The notes: generated from the letters alone by a model not told the origin. DNA of 64,000 bases from Nonomuraea basaltis (GCF_005893125.1 NZ_VCJS01000024.1:1-64000); one strand, 5' to 3'; counted from the stretch's first letter, positions 16,172 to 27,359 are shown. Numbers and translations are program-made.

Positions 16172-16982
16172 TGCGTGGTTTCTCCGCGGATTCCTCGTAG
16201 TCGTCCCCCACCGAGACGTCCCCGTCGTCGGCGCCCGTCCAGGTCACGTGCAGATCACCGAGCGGCTCCACCTGCTCGAACGTGACCGCCGACTCCCGGA
16301 ACAGCTCCAGCACCGCCAGGAACCGCGCGATGACCTCGAACGTCCCCTCGCAGTCGGCGACGAGCGCCCGGAAGGTGGCCCGCCGGAGGCGGCGCAGGTG
16401 CATGACCAGGATCGCCGCCTGCTCCTTGACGCTGGCCAGCGGCTGGTAGATGTGCCCGACGTTCACGGTGGGCGGCAGTTTGGGGGTGAAGGCCTTGGCG
16501 GCGATCCTGGCGAGCTGTTCGGGCCCGATGCCCAGAATCAGCTCGGGCAGCAGGTCTGCGAACTCCTGCTCCATCGGCACGGTACGCGGGAAGCGCAGCG
16601 CCTCCTCCGCCATCCGGCCGGCGAAGATCTTGGCCACCTCTTTGTACGCCTTGTACTGCAGCAACCGCGCGAACAGCAAGTCCCTGGCCTCCAGCAGCGC
16701 CAGGTCCTCCTCGTCCTCCACCTCGCCGGACGGCAGCAGCCGGGCCGCCTTCAGGTCGAGCAGGGTGGCCGCCACCAGCAGGAAGTGGCTGGTCTGGTCG
16801 AGGTCCCACTCGGGCCCCCGCGACCGGATGTACGCGATGAACTCGTCGGTGACCTGGGAGAGCGAGACCTCGGTGATGTCCAGCTTGTGCTTGGCGATGA
16901 GGCCGAGCAGCAGATCGAAGGGACCCTCGAAGACGTCCAGGTGAACCCTGAACCCCTGGGGCTCGGTCTGCTCTGCGGTCAC
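16164..16982 (-). CDS. scpA: segregation and condensation protein A (kleisin)
   Basis: 272 residues. The N-terminal kleisin block FRVHLDVFEGPFDLLLGLIAKHKLDITEVSL-type sequence, DQTSHFLLVAATLLDLKAARLLP and a C-terminal winged helix (DCEGTFEVIARFLAVLELFRE) are typical. It bridges the SMC heads with ScpB. The GTG start overlaps the parA stop by 4 bp (GTGA), the stop overlaps scpB: a tightly coupled parA-scpA-scpB-rluB series, standard in actinobacteria. Confidence 0.95.
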   Translation of the reverse strand: MTAEQTEPQGFRVHLDVFEGPFDLLLGLIAKHKLDITEVSLSQVTDEFIAYIRSRGPEWDLDQTSHFLLVAATLLDLKAARLLPSGEVEDEEDLALLEARDLLFARLLQYKAYKEVAKIFAGRMAEEALRFPRTVPMEQEFADLLPELILGIGPEQLARIAAKAFTPKLPPTVNVGHIYQPLASVKEQAAILVMHLRRLRRATFRALVADCEGTFEVIARFLAVLELFRESAVTFEQVEPLGDLHVTWTGADDGDVSVGDDYEESAEKPRND

Positions 16983-17920
16983 CTGGCCATTGTGGCAGGC
17001 GCCGGCCAGCGCGACAGCACCTCGCGGGCCAGCTCACGGTAGGCGTTGGCGCCGAGGGATGACGGGTCGAACGTGGTGATCGGCTCACCGGCGACCGTGG
17101 AGTCGGGGAAGCGCACCGTGCGATTGATGACGGTGTGGAACACCTTGTCGCCGAACGCGCCCATGAGGCTCTCCACGACCTCGCGCCCGTGCAAGGTGCG
17201 CGCGTCGTACATGGTGGCGAGCAGGCCCTCGATCACGAGGTCGGCGTTGATCCGCTCCTGCACCTTGGCGATGGTGTCCATCAGCAGCGCGACCCCGCGC
17301 AGCGCGAAGAATTCGCACTCCAGCGGCACGATGACGCCGTGCGCGCAGGCCAGCGCGTTGACCGTGAGCAGGCCGAGCGAGGGCTGGCAGTCGATGAGAC
17401 AGACGTCGTAGTGCGGCAGCAGCGGCTTGAGCGCCCTGCCCAGCACGTATTCGCGGCCGACCTCGGTGACGAGCTGGACCTCCGCCGCCGACAGGTCGAT
17501 GTTGCACGGGACGAGGTCCAGGCCATCGATCCCGGTCTGCAGGAGCACGTCCGATGCCGAGGCGTTCTGATCCATCAGCAGGTTGTAGGCGGTCATCTCC
17601 AGCGAGTTGGGGTTGATGCCCAGCCCGATGCAGAGCGCGCCCTGCGGGTCGAAGTCGACGAGCAGCACCTTGAGCCCGTATTCGGCGAGCGCCGCGCCGA
17701 GGTTGATGGTCGTGGTGGTCTTGCCCACCCCGCCCTTCTGATTCACCATCGCCACCACGCGAGCGGGCCCATGCGTCTCACGGCGGTGCGGCTCGGCGAA
17801 CACCGGACGTGGTCGCCCGGTGGGACCCAGATTCACGTCAAGTTTGCCATTGTCAGCCCTATTCTCTCCCCAGGGGTGCTTGGGGGACCCTGGGGTCGAA
17901 CCGTTGGTCGTCACAGTCAC
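16979..17920 (-). CDS. ParA/Soj family ATPase
   Basis: 313 residues. The deviant Walker A motif NQKGGVGKTTTTINLG begins at about residue 59, followed by LLVDFDPQGALCIGLG, the Walker B-like DVCLIDCQPSLGLLTVNAL and the C-terminal helix region; a 55-residue Gly/Pro-rich, probably disordered N-terminus precedes it. This is the ParA encoded beside scpAB in actinobacteria, distinct from the oriC-proximal ParA of parAB (no parB is here), so a general role in chromosome or protein positioning is likely. GTG start with GGGAGG 9 nt upstream. The 117-bp gap from xerD contains a GGACCGTCCGGACGG-type dyad and probably the promoter. Confidence 0.9.
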   Translation of the reverse strand: MTVTTNGSTPGSPKHPWGENRADNGKLDVNLGPTGRPRPVFAEPHRRETHGPARVVAMVNQKGGVGKTTTTINLGAALAEYGLKVLLVDFDPQGALCIGLGINPNSLEMTAYNLLMDQNASASDVLLQTGIDGLDLVPCNIDLSAAEVQLVTEVGREYVLGRALKPLLPHYDVCLIDCQPSLGLLTVNALACAHGVIVPLECEFFALRGVALLMDTIAKVQERINADLVIEGLLATMYDARTLHGREVVESLMGAFGDKVFHTVINRTVRFPDSTVAGEPITTFDPSSLGANAYRELAREVLSRWPAPATMAR

Positions 17921-18037
17921 CAGCTCGAACCTCCCTGACGATCCCGAACCGGACCGTCCGGACGGACACTATGGCGTCACCACTTAACGCGGCAAGGCGG
18001 CACGCCGTGGGCGCCGCACGTCGCAAAAGACTATAGA

Positions 18038-18943
18038 TCACTGCCGGGCACGGGGGTGCGCCGCGGCATAGACCTCGCGGAGCTTGTCGACCGTGACCAG
18101 GGTGTAGACCTGCGTGGTCGTCACCGAGGCGTGGCCGAGCAGTTCCTGGACCACCCTAACGTCCGCGCCGCCGTCCAAGAGATGGGTTGCGAAGGAATGC
18201 CGGAGAACGTGCGGGCTTATCCCGTCGAGCCCGGCTCGTTCGGCGGCGGCCTGGAGCACCTCCCACGCTCCCTGCCTGGTCAGCCCCCCGCCCCGGGCGT
18301 TCAGGAAGACGGCGGGGGTGCCGCGTCCGTGGGCGAGGAGGCCGGGCCGGGCGCGGACGAGATAAGCGTCCAGGGCGGAGCGGGCATAGCGCCCCAACGG
18401 CACGACCCGGGTACGGGCCCCCTTGCCGCGCAGGCGTACCTGATCGTCCTCGAGGTCGTCCACGGCCAGGCCGACGGCCTCAGAGATGCGGGCGCCGGTG
18501 CCGTACAGGACCTCGAGCAGGGCGCGGTTGCGCAAGGTGAGGGGCGCACCGTCGGGGCCGGAGGCGGCGATGAGCCGCTCGACCTCGTCCACCGTGATCG
18601 CCTTGGGGAGCCTGCGGGGCTGGCGCGGCGGGCGCACCTGGTGGGCGGGATCGTGGGCCGTGACACCTTCGCGCAGGGCGAAACGGTGCAGCCCGCGCAC
18701 GGCGGAGACGGCGCGGGCCGCCGAGCTGGCGACCAGCGCGGGATGCTCGCCGTCGCCCTCCCGCAACGCGGAGAGGAAGGCCTGGACGTCGGCCTCCCCC
18801 ACCTCGTCGAGCCGCGCGCGGCCCCGCGCCTGCAGGTGCTCCAGGTATCGGCGCAGGTCACGGCGGTAGGACGCGAGCGTGTTGGCAGCCAGGCTCCGCT
18901 CCACCGCCAGATGGGCGAGGTAGCTGGAGAGCACTGCCTCCAC
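18038..18943 (-). CDS. xerD: site-specific tyrosine recombinase XerD
   Basis: 301 residues, full length. An N-terminal SAM-like core-binding domain ([26 protein letters not shown]) precedes the catalytic domain with all six residues: Arg in [10 protein letters not shown], Lys in LRGKGARTR, His and Arg in [14 protein letters not shown], His in [13 protein letters not shown], and the tyrosine nucleophile in the same segment. It resolves chromosome dimers at dif with XerC. Located 15 bp after the NUDIX gene and upstream of parA-scpAB, the conserved context for the housekeeping XerD, so it is not a phage integrase. GTG start. Confidence 0.95.
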   Translation of the reverse strand: MEAVLSSYLAHLAVERSLAANTLASYRRDLRRYLEHLQARGRARLDEVGEADVQAFLSALREGDGEHPALVASSAARAVSAVRGLHRFALREGVTAHDPAHQVRPPRQPRRLPKAITVDEVERLIAASGPDGAPLTLRNRALLEVLYGTGARISEAVGLAVDDLEDDQVRLRGKGARTRVVPLGRYARSALDAYLVRARPGLLAHGRGTPAVFLNARGGGLTRQGAWEVLQAAAERAGLDGISPHVLRHSFATHLLDGGADVRVVQELLGHASVTTTQVYTLVTVDKLREVYAAAHPRARQ

Positions 18944-18958
18944 GAATGGGTCCTTCCG

Positions 18959-19567
18959 TCACGCCTCAGGGGCGTCGGCGGGGCGCAGCAAAGCGAATCC
19001 CTCGACCGAAGCCGCATATGCGGCGAGGATACCGGCCACGGCCGGGGAATTGTGGATCATTCCCATGAGCGCCTTCTCGACCGCGTCGGCCAGGGGCACC
19101 CATTCGACCGGCATGTCGATTTCCTCGTGCCGGTGGACGAAGCCGTTCTCCTCGTCGGGGATCTTGGACAGGTCACGGGCGAGGAAGACCCTGATGCGCT
19201 CGTCCGACATGCCGGGTGAGGAGCGCAGGTCGATGAGCGTGTGCCAGGTCCCGGCCCGGTAGCCGGCCTCCTCGGCGAGCTCGCGGGCGGCCCCGGCCAC
19301 CAGAGGTTCGCCCTCCACGTCGCGGAGCCCGGCGGGCAGCTCCCACATCAGCCGGCGGGTGGGGTGGCGATACTGCCTGATCATCAGGACCCGGTCCCGG
19401 TCGTCGAGGGCGAGCACGGCGACGGATCCGGGATGCACCACGTAGTCGCGGTCGGCGACCTCGTCGCGGGGCATCTTCACGGTGTCGGTGACCACGCGGA
19501 TGACGTAGCCCGCGAACCGCTCCTTCGTCTCGACGACGTCCCATGCCTCGGGCGTATCTGTGATCAT
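18959..19567 (-). CDS. NUDIX hydrolase, ADP-ribose pyrophosphatase type
   Basis: 202 residues starting at MITDTPEAWDVVE. The NUDIX box is visible as GLRDVEGEPLVAG followed by AARELAEEAGY (GX5EX7REUXEEXG pattern), preceded by VLMIRQYRHPTRRLMWELPAG, typical for ADP-ribose pyrophosphatases. It hydrolyses ADP-ribose to AMP and ribose 5-phosphate. It sits 52 bp after pyrG and 15 bp before xerD. The frame stays open far upstream through pyrG sequence, but that upstream part is an out-of-frame shadow of pyrG and not a fusion; the ATG at 19567 is the sensible start. Confidence 0.92.
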   Translation of the reverse strand: MITDTPEAWDVVETKERFAGYVIRVVTDTVKMPRDEVADRDYVVHPGSVAVLALDDRDRVLMIRQYRHPTRRLMWELPAGLRDVEGEPLVAGAARELAEEAGYRAGTWHTLIDLRSSPGMSDERIRVFLARDLSKIPDEENGFVHRHEEIDMPVEWVPLADAVEKALMGMIHNSPAVAGILAAYAASVEGFALLRPADAPEA

Positions 19568-19619
19568 GGTCGCACTCGCTTCCGGTCCTCGTTGGTCACG
19601 CAAGCCACCGCCCTCGGAC

Positions 19620-21329
<1,710 letters not shown>

Positions 21330-21394
21330 TCAGGATATCAAACAACGCCCCTCACATGCCCGAACAGCATGACGTAGCGGTAACTTTGATCCCT

Positions 21395-22078
21395 ATGTCA
21401 CTTGTACGGCGGGCAATGGGCGCGCTGATTCACCGTACCTACGCGGCGATCCGCCGCGCGGGTGCGATCACTCCGGCCTCGCCTGCCGGTCACCGGTTCC
21501 GCCGGTTGGGCGACGGGGTCAGCATCGCGTTCCCCCCAGGCGCGATCTTCGGCGAGCAGTGGATCGAGATCGGCGACCACACGCTGATCGGCGAGCGCGT
21601 GTCGATCTCGTGCGGCATGATGCCGGGCCCGGACCTCGGCCCGGACTCGATCCTGCGCATCGGCGACAGCTGCTCCATCGGCCGGGGCTCGCACATCGTG
21701 GCCCACCAGTCGATCGACATCGGCGACGACGTCTTCACCGGCCCGTACGTCTACATCACCGACCAGAACCACGTCTACGACGACCCCGACATCCCGATCG
21801 GCAGGCAGTGGCCGCGCAACAGCCCGGTCTCGATCGGCTCGGGCTCGTGGCTGGGCACGGGCGCGATCATCCTGCCGGGCACCACGCTGGGCCGCCACTG
21901 CGTGGTGGCGGGCGGCGCGGTGGTACGCGGCGAGTTCCCCGACCACAGCGTGGTCGCCGGGGTGCCGGCCAAGCGCGTGCGCGGCTTCACGCGCGAGTTA
22001 GGGTGGCACTCCCCCGCCCTCCCCGCGGCCGTCGAGCAGGCTTACCTGAACTCGGGGATGGACCGAACATCCTTCTGA
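21395..22078 (+). CDS. acyltransferase with left-handed beta-helix (hexapeptide repeat), maltose/galactoside O-acetyltransferase-like
   Basis: About 227 residues from the ATG of MSLVRRAMG. Hexapeptide-repeat turns run from IEIGDHTLIGERVSIS through ILRIGDSCSIGRGSHIVAH, IDIGDDVFTGPYVYI and VSIGSGSWLGTGAIILPG to HCVVAGGAVVRG; the catalytic-type histidine lies in TDQNHVYDD. Such enzymes move an acetyl or acyl group from CoA to a sugar or similar hydroxyl. The N-terminal Arg-rich helix may be peripheral to the membrane. It is divergent from pyrG and 16 bp upstream of the nitronate monooxygenase-like gene. The frame also contains an upstream ATG (21356), less likely because it crowds the pyrG promoter. 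Confidence 0.83.
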   Translation: MSLVRRAMGALIHRTYAAIRRAGAITPASPAGHRFRRLGDGVSIAFPPGAIFGEQWIEIGDHTLIGERVSISCGMMPGPDLGPDSILRIGDSCSIGRGSHIVAHQSIDIGDDVFTGPYVYITDQNHVYDDPDIPIGRQWPRNSPVSIGSGSWLGTGAIILPGTTLGRHCVVAGGAVVRGEFPDHSVVAGVPAKRVRGFTRELGWHSPALPAAVEQAYLNSGMDRTSF

Positions 22079-22094
22079 CGGTTAGCGTCGGATC

Positions 22095-23219
22095 ATGCGG
22101 ACCGCCATATGTGAGCGTTTGGGCATCGAGTTTCCGTTGTTCGCCTTCAGCCACTGCCGCGACGTGGTCGCCGCCGTCACGAACGCGGGCGGGTTCGGGG
22201 TGCTGGGCGCGATCGCGTACTCGCCCGAGCAGCTCGACACCGAGCTGACCTGGATCGACGAGCACGTGGGCGGCCGGCCGTACGGCGTGGACGTGCTCGT
22301 GCCCGGCAAGGTCGACGCCTCCGCACTGGACCGGAGCGCGCACCTCATGGACCACATCCCCGACCGGCACCGCGACTTCGTCACGCACCTACTGGGCAAG
22401 TACGGCGTGAGCGCGCCCGCCCGGCCGCTGACGGCGGTGGCGGACGAGCTCGGCAGGCGGGTGACGGCGACGGGGGCGACAGGGCTGATCGACGTCGCGC
22501 TCAAGCACCCGATCGGCCTGATCGCCAGCGCCCTCGGGCCGCCTCCTCAGGAGATGGTGGCCAAGGCCAGGGAGGCGGGCGTGCCGGTGGCCGCGCTGGT
22601 CGGCACGGTGGAGCACGCCCGCAGGCAGGTGGCGGCGGGCGCGGACCTCATCGTCGCCCAGGGCACCGAGGCGGGCGGGCACACCGGCGAGATCGCCACG
22701 ATGGTGCTGGTGCCGCAGGTCGTGGACGCGGTGGCCCCGGTGCCGGTGCTGGCGGCGGGCGGGATCGCGTCGGGGCGGCAGATGGCGGCGGCCATGGCCC
22801 TCGGGGCGGAGGGCGTGTGGTGCGGCTCGGTGTGGCTGACCACGGAGGAGGCGGAGACGGCGCCCGCGGTCAAGCGCAAGCTGCTGGCCGCCTCGTCGCT
22901 GGACACCGTCCGGTCCAGGTCCCGTACGGGCAAGCCGGCCCGCCAGCTCAAGTCGGCCTGGACGGAGGAGTGGGACTCCGGGCAGGAGAGCCCTGGGCCT
23001 TTGGGAATGCCGCTGCAGATCCTGCTGGCCGAGGGCGCGATGGCCCGCATCGGGGCGGCGGCGGAGAAGGGCGAGCCGGGGGCGGTGGAGCTGGTCAACT
23101 ACTACGTCGGGCAGGTCGTGGGGCAGCTGGACCAGGTGAAGCCGGCCCGCCAGGTGGTGTACGACATGATCAGCGAGTACGGCGAGGCGGTGGAACGCCT
23201 GACCCGCCTGTCGGAGTGA
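22095..23219 (+). CDS. nitronate monooxygenase / 2-nitropropane dioxygenase family flavoprotein
   Basis: 374 residues, an FMN-binding TIM barrel. FAFSHCRDVVAAVTNAGGFGVLGA at the N-terminus, VAALVGTVEHARRQVAAGAD, the phosphate-binding GTEAGGHTGEIATM and LAAGGIASGRQMAAAMALGAEGVWCGS are the family blocks. Such enzymes oxidise alkyl nitronates such as propionate 3-nitronate with O2; others are enoyl reductases of related fold, so the exact substrate is open. The His of AGGHTG is retained. Convergent with the amino-sugar kinase gene 29 bp away. Confidence 0.9.
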   Translation: MRTAICERLGIEFPLFAFSHCRDVVAAVTNAGGFGVLGAIAYSPEQLDTELTWIDEHVGGRPYGVDVLVPGKVDASALDRSAHLMDHIPDRHRDFVTHLLGKYGVSAPARPLTAVADELGRRVTATGATGLIDVALKHPIGLIASALGPPPQEMVAKAREAGVPVAALVGTVEHARRQVAAGADLIVAQGTEAGGHTGEIATMVLVPQVVDAVAPVPVLAAGGIASGRQMAAAMALGAEGVWCGSVWLTTEEAETAPAVKRKLLAASSLDTVRSRSRTGKPARQLKSAWTEEWDSGQESPGPLGMPLQILLAEGAMARIGAAAEKGEPGAVELVNYYVGQVVGQLDQVKPARQVVYDMISEYGEAVERLTRLSE

Positions 23220-23248
23220 CCCCGCCGCCGCAAGCGCCCCTTGCCGGC

Positions 23249-24256
23249 CTACCGCCCGGCGCTGCCGGCCGGGCCCCTCCCGGATCGGCCCGCTGCGTCC
23301 GGGACCGCCGGCCGGCTGGTCGTGAAGACGTACAGGTAGGGGTGGTGTGGCTGCACGGAGCCGTCGGCGGCGGCCTTGGCCAGGGCGAGCGCCCCGTCGG
23401 CCGAGGTGCCGAGCGGCGGCGCGAAGCGGGCGCCGGGCAGCGACTCCCTGACGGTGCTCTGGAACGGCTCCATCAGCAGGTCCGCCGCGTCGAAGAGCCG
23501 GCCGCCCCAGGAGAAGACCGGTTCGAGCCCGGTCGCGGCGGCCACGGCGGTCTGGCCGAGCTGCCGCCCCGCCTCGGTCCAGATCCGCCGGGCGACCGGG
23601 TCTCCCGCGCGGGCCGCCTCGCCGACGCACGGCGCGAACGACGCCAGGTGGTGGGCCGCGGATCCCGACTCGTAGACGAGCGCCACCAGGTCCATGGGGT
23701 GCCCGAAGCGGGCGGTCATGCGTTCGAGCAGAGCGATGGAGCCGCCGGCCCGGCCGTCGTGCGCGCGCAGGGCGGCGTGCAGTCCCTGGGTGCCGACCCA
23801 GGCTCCGCCGCCGTGGTCGCCGAGCAGGTGCCCCCATCCGTCGGACTGGTTCCAGACGCCGTCCAGGTCGGTGCCGAGCGTGATGACGCCGGTGCCCGCC
23901 GCGACGACGACCCCGGGCCGGAACCCGAGCGCCCCCACGTGCGTGGTCACCATGTCACCCGCGACCACGAGCACGTCCAGCCCGAACCGCTCCCGCAAAG
24001 CGCGCCACAGCGTGCCGGGGTCCCTGACCAGCCCGGGCAGCCCGGTCACCCCGATCGCCATCCCGGCGAACCGGCCTGGCGTGGCGTTCTCGACGACCGC
24101 GGCGATCCGCGACGCGAGCCTGTCGAGGTCGACGCGGCCCTGCCGGCGTGGCACCGGGGCCGCGTCCTCCCCGTACGCACTCGCCTCCCCGGCCTCGATC
24201 CGGACCCTGATCCCCCCGCCGCCGACGTCCACGCCGGCGAATCCGGTCCGGCTCAT
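23249..24256 (-). CDS. N-acetylglucosamine kinase-like ATPase (BadF/BadG/BcrA/BcrD family)
   Basis: 335 residues of the ASKHA fold: GFAGVDVGGGGIRVRI (phosphate 1), VVAAGTGVITLG (phosphate 2), DGWGHLLGDHGGGAWVGTQGLHAAL, which is the diagnostic block of GlcNAc/GlcN kinases in this family, and FSWGGRLF (adenosine region). It probably phosphorylates N-acetylglucosamine or MurNAc released in the cytosol. Its start overlaps the murQ stop (ATGA), and murQ overlaps the GH89 gene in the same way: a three-gene operon for amino-sugar catabolism. The last 25 residues are Gly/Ala/Arg-rich and not conserved. Confidence 0.86.
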   Translation of the reverse strand: MSRTGFAGVDVGGGGIRVRIEAGEASAYGEDAAPVPRRQGRVDLDRLASRIAAVVENATPGRFAGMAIGVTGLPGLVRDPGTLWRALRERFGLDVLVVAGDMVTTHVGALGFRPGVVVAAGTGVITLGTDLDGVWNQSDGWGHLLGDHGGGAWVGTQGLHAALRAHDGRAGGSIALLERMTARFGHPMDLVALVYESGSAAHHLASFAPCVGEAARAGDPVARRIWTEAGRQLGQTAVAAATGLEPVFSWGGRLFDAADLLMEPFQSTVRESLPGARFAPPLGTSADGALALAKAAADGSVQPHHPYLYVFTTSRPAVPDAAGRSGRGPAGSAGR

Positions 24257-25182
24257 CCGGCGTGCCCGAGGGGGGACGGGCGGGAGAGCGCGGCGACGGC
24301 CGCCCGCACGCCCGGGTGCGCTTCGAGCGCGGCCCGTGCCTGCTCGGGCGGGCAGCCCGTGAGCAGCCGCACGAGCGCGTCCGGGATCCGCCCGCCCGCC
24401 TCGGCCAGCGCGGCGCGGCAGGCCGCCGCGTCCTCGCCGGTCGCCTCCACGAGCAGGCTCACGGCCCGCTCGCCCAGCTTGGCGTTGGTGGCCACCAGCC
24501 CGACCATGAGGTTCCCGTACGTCCGCCCCGCCTTGATCATGAGCGCTGTCGAGAACGCGTTCAGCAGCACCTTGGTCGCCGTGCCCGCCTTGAGCCTGGT
24601 GGACCCGGTGAGCGCCTCCGGCCCGGTGTCGGCGACGACGCTGATCTCCGCCAGCTCGCGCAGCGGCGCGTCCGGATTGCAGGTGACCAGCACCGTGAGC
24701 GCGCCCGCGGCCCTGGCCGCACGGAGCGCCCCGGCCACGTACCGGGTGGACCCGGACGCCGTGATCCCGATCGCCACGCTGCTCTCGCCGAGCGTCCCGG
24801 CGTCGGCCGCCCCGAGCTCCTCGGCGTCCTCCCGGTCGACGGACGAGTCCGTGAGCGCGGCGGGCCCCCCGGCGAAGTGCGCCGTGAACAGGTCGCGCGC
24901 CACCCCGAACGTCGGCGTGATCTCAGTGGCGTCCAGCACCGCCAGCCGCCCCGACGCGCCGGCGCCGAAGTAGTGCACGCTCCCGCCCCGGCCCAGCCGG
25001 AGATGCGCCTCGTCCACCGCCCGGGCGAGCGGCCCGGCCGCGGCGCGGGCGGCCTCGACCGCCCTGGCGTCCTCGTCCAGCAGCAGCCGGAGGACGTCGC
25101 CGGACTCCAGGGTGTCGATGGCGGCGGTGCGCGGGTTGCGGCGTTCCGTCGGTGGTGGCTGGGTCATCGTGCTCCTCGTCAT
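24253..25182 (-). CDS. murQ: N-acetylmuramic acid 6-phosphate etherase
   Basis: 309 residues with a SIS (sugar isomerase) domain: SVHYFGAGASGRLAVLDATEITPTFG, VAIGITASGSTRYVAGAL, VLVTCNP, and the family hallmark STRLKAGTATKVLLNAFSTALMI. It cleaves the D-lactyl ether of MurNAc-6-phosphate to GlcNAc-6-phosphate, after phosphorylation by a kinase such as the downstream gene. The start overlaps the GH89 stop (ATGA). A second in-frame ATG five codons in has AGGAG about 5 nt upstream and may be the true start (303-304 residues). Its presence means the imported substrate may contain muramic acid, or that the locus also serves cell-wall recycling. Confidence 0.94.
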   Translation of the reverse strand: MTRSTMTQPPPTERRNPRTAAIDTLESGDVLRLLLDEDARAVEAARAAAGPLARAVDEAHLRLGRGGSVHYFGAGASGRLAVLDATEITPTFGVARDLFTAHFAGGPAALTDSSVDREDAEELGAADAGTLGESSVAIGITASGSTRYVAGALRAARAAGALTVLVTCNPDAPLRELAEISVVADTGPEALTGSTRLKAGTATKVLLNAFSTALMIKAGRTYGNLMVGLVATNAKLGERAVSLLVEATGEDAAACRAALAEAGGRIPDALVRLLTGCPPEQARAALEAHPGVRAAVAALSRPSPLGHAG

Positions 25183-27359
25183 TCATGTCCTGCGTCGAGC
25201 GCGCCCGCATACGCGGTGAACAGCCGGCGCGACTCCGTGGCGAGATCGCCCAGCTCCTGCGGCGCCGGCGGCGGGCCTTCCCGCAGGAAGAGCTCGGCGC
25301 GATCACGGAGTCGTTCCCACAGGTCCGCCTCGGGGCCGTCGCCGGGTGTGGCGAGCGCGCGGTCGAGGCCGTCCGCCCACAACGCCCAGCGGTCGCGGTA
25401 GTAGCCGCCGACGAGCCCGCTCCAGTGCCGGCCCGCGTAGTCGTCGAGCAGGGGGCTGTCCACGGTGCCCCACACGGTGATGATGCGGCGGGCGTTGTCC
25501 AGCAGGACGTCACGGTCGGCCGGATCATCGGCCCACGACAGCGCCTTCGACTCCCAGTGCTGGAAGGTGAATTCACGCCGGCAGGCGAGCACCCGGTCCA
25601 GGTCATCGAAGACCCGCAGGAACCGGGCCACATCGGGCGGGCTGGCCGTGCCCCGCCGCACCGACCGCTCTACGGCGTCGAGGTGGTACCGATCGGCGAC
25701 CCTGGCCATGTAGGCCACGGCCACCTCGACGAGATCGTGCCCCAGCGGACCGGTCAGCAGGCCGCGATCGTGCTCGGCCACCTCGATCATCCGTTCCCAG
25801 GCCTGCGCCAGCACGGCCGGGTCGTACCAGAGAGCGCCGGAGGCCTCGGCGCGGAGCTCCGCCACGCCGTCGGGTATCCGCGCGTAGGAGGGGTTGGCGG
25901 TGATGACGCCTTCGAACTCCTGAGGGAAGATCCTCCGGCCCCGGGCGTCGTAGACGGTCTCCAGGAGCCCGTGCCAGGCCGCCCGCAGCTCGGCCGTCCA
26001 CCGGCCCCCGTAGCGCTGGGTCACGAAGGCGTCGAGCCAGGCGCCGATGCCGGGGATCCGGTTCCAGATCTGGTCGGCGACGAGCTCGAAGAAGACGGCG
26101 TTGTTGCGGGTGGCCTCCATGGACAGGCCGAGGCCGGTGGGCGGGCTCGGCGCCGCCAGGGCCGCGTCGATCGCGGCCGGCACTCCGGGCAGGTCGGCGA
26201 TCGGATCGGTGCGGCCACCGAAGTTGAGCAGCGCGCACCAGAGCCATGGCTTTCCGGAGAACTCCTCGAAGCGGCCCCACAGCGGATCGTGCTCCGCCCA
26301 CAGGTCCGCCACGAGCATCCGGTCATCAGGAATCGCCTCGAGGAAGGCGGTGACGCGGTCCTCGGTCCAGAAGTCCCGCTGGTAGGAGAACGGCCAGGCC
26401 TGCATGAGCCAGACCGCGTCCGGGTCGGCGGCCCGCAGGCCGGCCAGCGTCGCCGCCGCCACGGCCCCGGGAAAGGCCGGGTCGGCGTCGATGGGGATCA
26501 TCTCGATGAACGGGTCGGCGGCGTACAGGTGGTCGGTGCCGAAGAGCTTGATCTGGGCGCGCGTGATCTCGGCTCCGATCCGCTCATAAAGCGGGTCGGC
26601 CGGGTCGAGGACCCAGGTCTCGAACCCCTGCCATTGGCGGCGACCGGCGCGCGCCGTCGACGCGACCTCGCGCGGGACGTGCCCGGTGAAGGCCGGGAGC
26701 ACGGGCGTCATGCCGAAGGCGCGCTCGCGGTCGAGGATGCGCGCCCCGAGCTCGCGATGGCTGTCGATCCAGGACGAGGGAAGCGGACCGGCGAAGCCGT
26801 CCAGGCAGCCCATGAACTGGAACGGCAGGTAGCCCGGCCCGCCCAGGAAGCCGCGGATCTGGTGGTCGTCGAGACCGAGGAGGGAGTAGGCGGCGTGCAG
26901 CGCGGCCTCGTGGCCGGTGATGGCGAGCGGCATGGTGATGCCGTGCAGGGCCATCCAGTCGATCTCGCGTTCCCAGTCGGCCCAGTCCCAGTAGGGCATC
27001 GTGTAGCTGAAGGTGCAGAAGTTGAAGTAGTACCCCTCCTGGACCCGGGCCGAGCCCTGGCGGAGCGCGGCGTCGGGAAGGGACATCAGCGGCAGGGGCA
27101 GCACCGTGTCCCAGCCCACGGACATGTCGCAGCGTTCCCGGAGATAGTGATGGAGCGCGACGGACGCGCTCACCCCGTCCGTCGCGGCGACGGTGAGCTC
27201 GCCGCCTTTCGCCTCGTACGCGTAGCCGCGCCCCTCGCCGCGAGCTCCGTCGCGCGCGGCGAAGCGGACCGACTCCGCCACGGGCCCAAGAACGCGATGG
27301 GCGAGACCGCGGACCGTGTCCGCCCAAAGCGGCGCATGCTCGCCGTCACCGGACAACAT
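25179..27359 (-). CDS. alpha-N-acetylglucosaminidase, glycoside hydrolase family 89 (NAGLU-like)
   Basis: 726 residues with the family's conserved blocks: NFCTFSYTMPYWDWADWERE, DWMALHGITMPLAITGHEA, RGFLGGPGYLPFQFMGCLDG, YAADPFIEMIP, WLMQAWPFS and KPWLWCALLNFGGRTD. The glutamates in ADPFIEM and later in the barrel are the expected acid/base and nucleophile. It removes terminal alpha-linked GlcNAc. Unlike most characterised bacterial GH89 enzymes it has no signal peptide or export motif, so it should act in the cytosol on an imported oligosaccharide. It heads the GH89-murQ-kinase operon and is divergent from the ROK regulator across a 99-bp AT-richer control region. Confidence 0.93.
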   Translation of the reverse strand: MLSGDGEHAPLWADTVRGLAHRVLGPVAESVRFAARDGARGEGRGYAYEAKGGELTVAATDGVSASVALHHYLRERCDMSVGWDTVLPLPLMSLPDAALRQGSARVQEGYYFNFCTFSYTMPYWDWADWEREIDWMALHGITMPLAITGHEAALHAAYSLLGLDDHQIRGFLGGPGYLPFQFMGCLDGFAGPLPSSWIDSHRELGARILDRERAFGMTPVLPAFTGHVPREVASTARAGRRQWQGFETWVLDPADPLYERIGAEITRAQIKLFGTDHLYAADPFIEMIPIDADPAFPGAVAAATLAGLRAADPDAVWLMQAWPFSYQRDFWTEDRVTAFLEAIPDDRMLVADLWAEHDPLWGRFEEFSGKPWLWCALLNFGGRTDPIADLPGVPAAIDAALAAPSPPTGLGLSMEATRNNAVFFELVADQIWNRIPGIGAWLDAFVTQRYGGRWTAELRAAWHGLLETVYDARGRRIFPQEFEGVITANPSYARIPDGVAELRAEASGALWYDPAVLAQAWERMIEVAEHDRGLLTGPLGHDLVEVAVAYMARVADRYHLDAVERSVRRGTASPPDVARFLRVFDDLDRVLACRREFTFQHWESKALSWADDPADRDVLLDNARRIITVWGTVDSPLLDDYAGRHWSGLVGGYYRDRWALWADGLDRALATPGDGPEADLWERLRDRAELFLREGPPPAPQELGDLATESRRLFTAYAGALDAGHE

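Noticed and set aside
18038..18943. Phage integrase
   Set aside because: Position beside parA-scpAB, normal XerD length and no nearby phage genes or att repeats.
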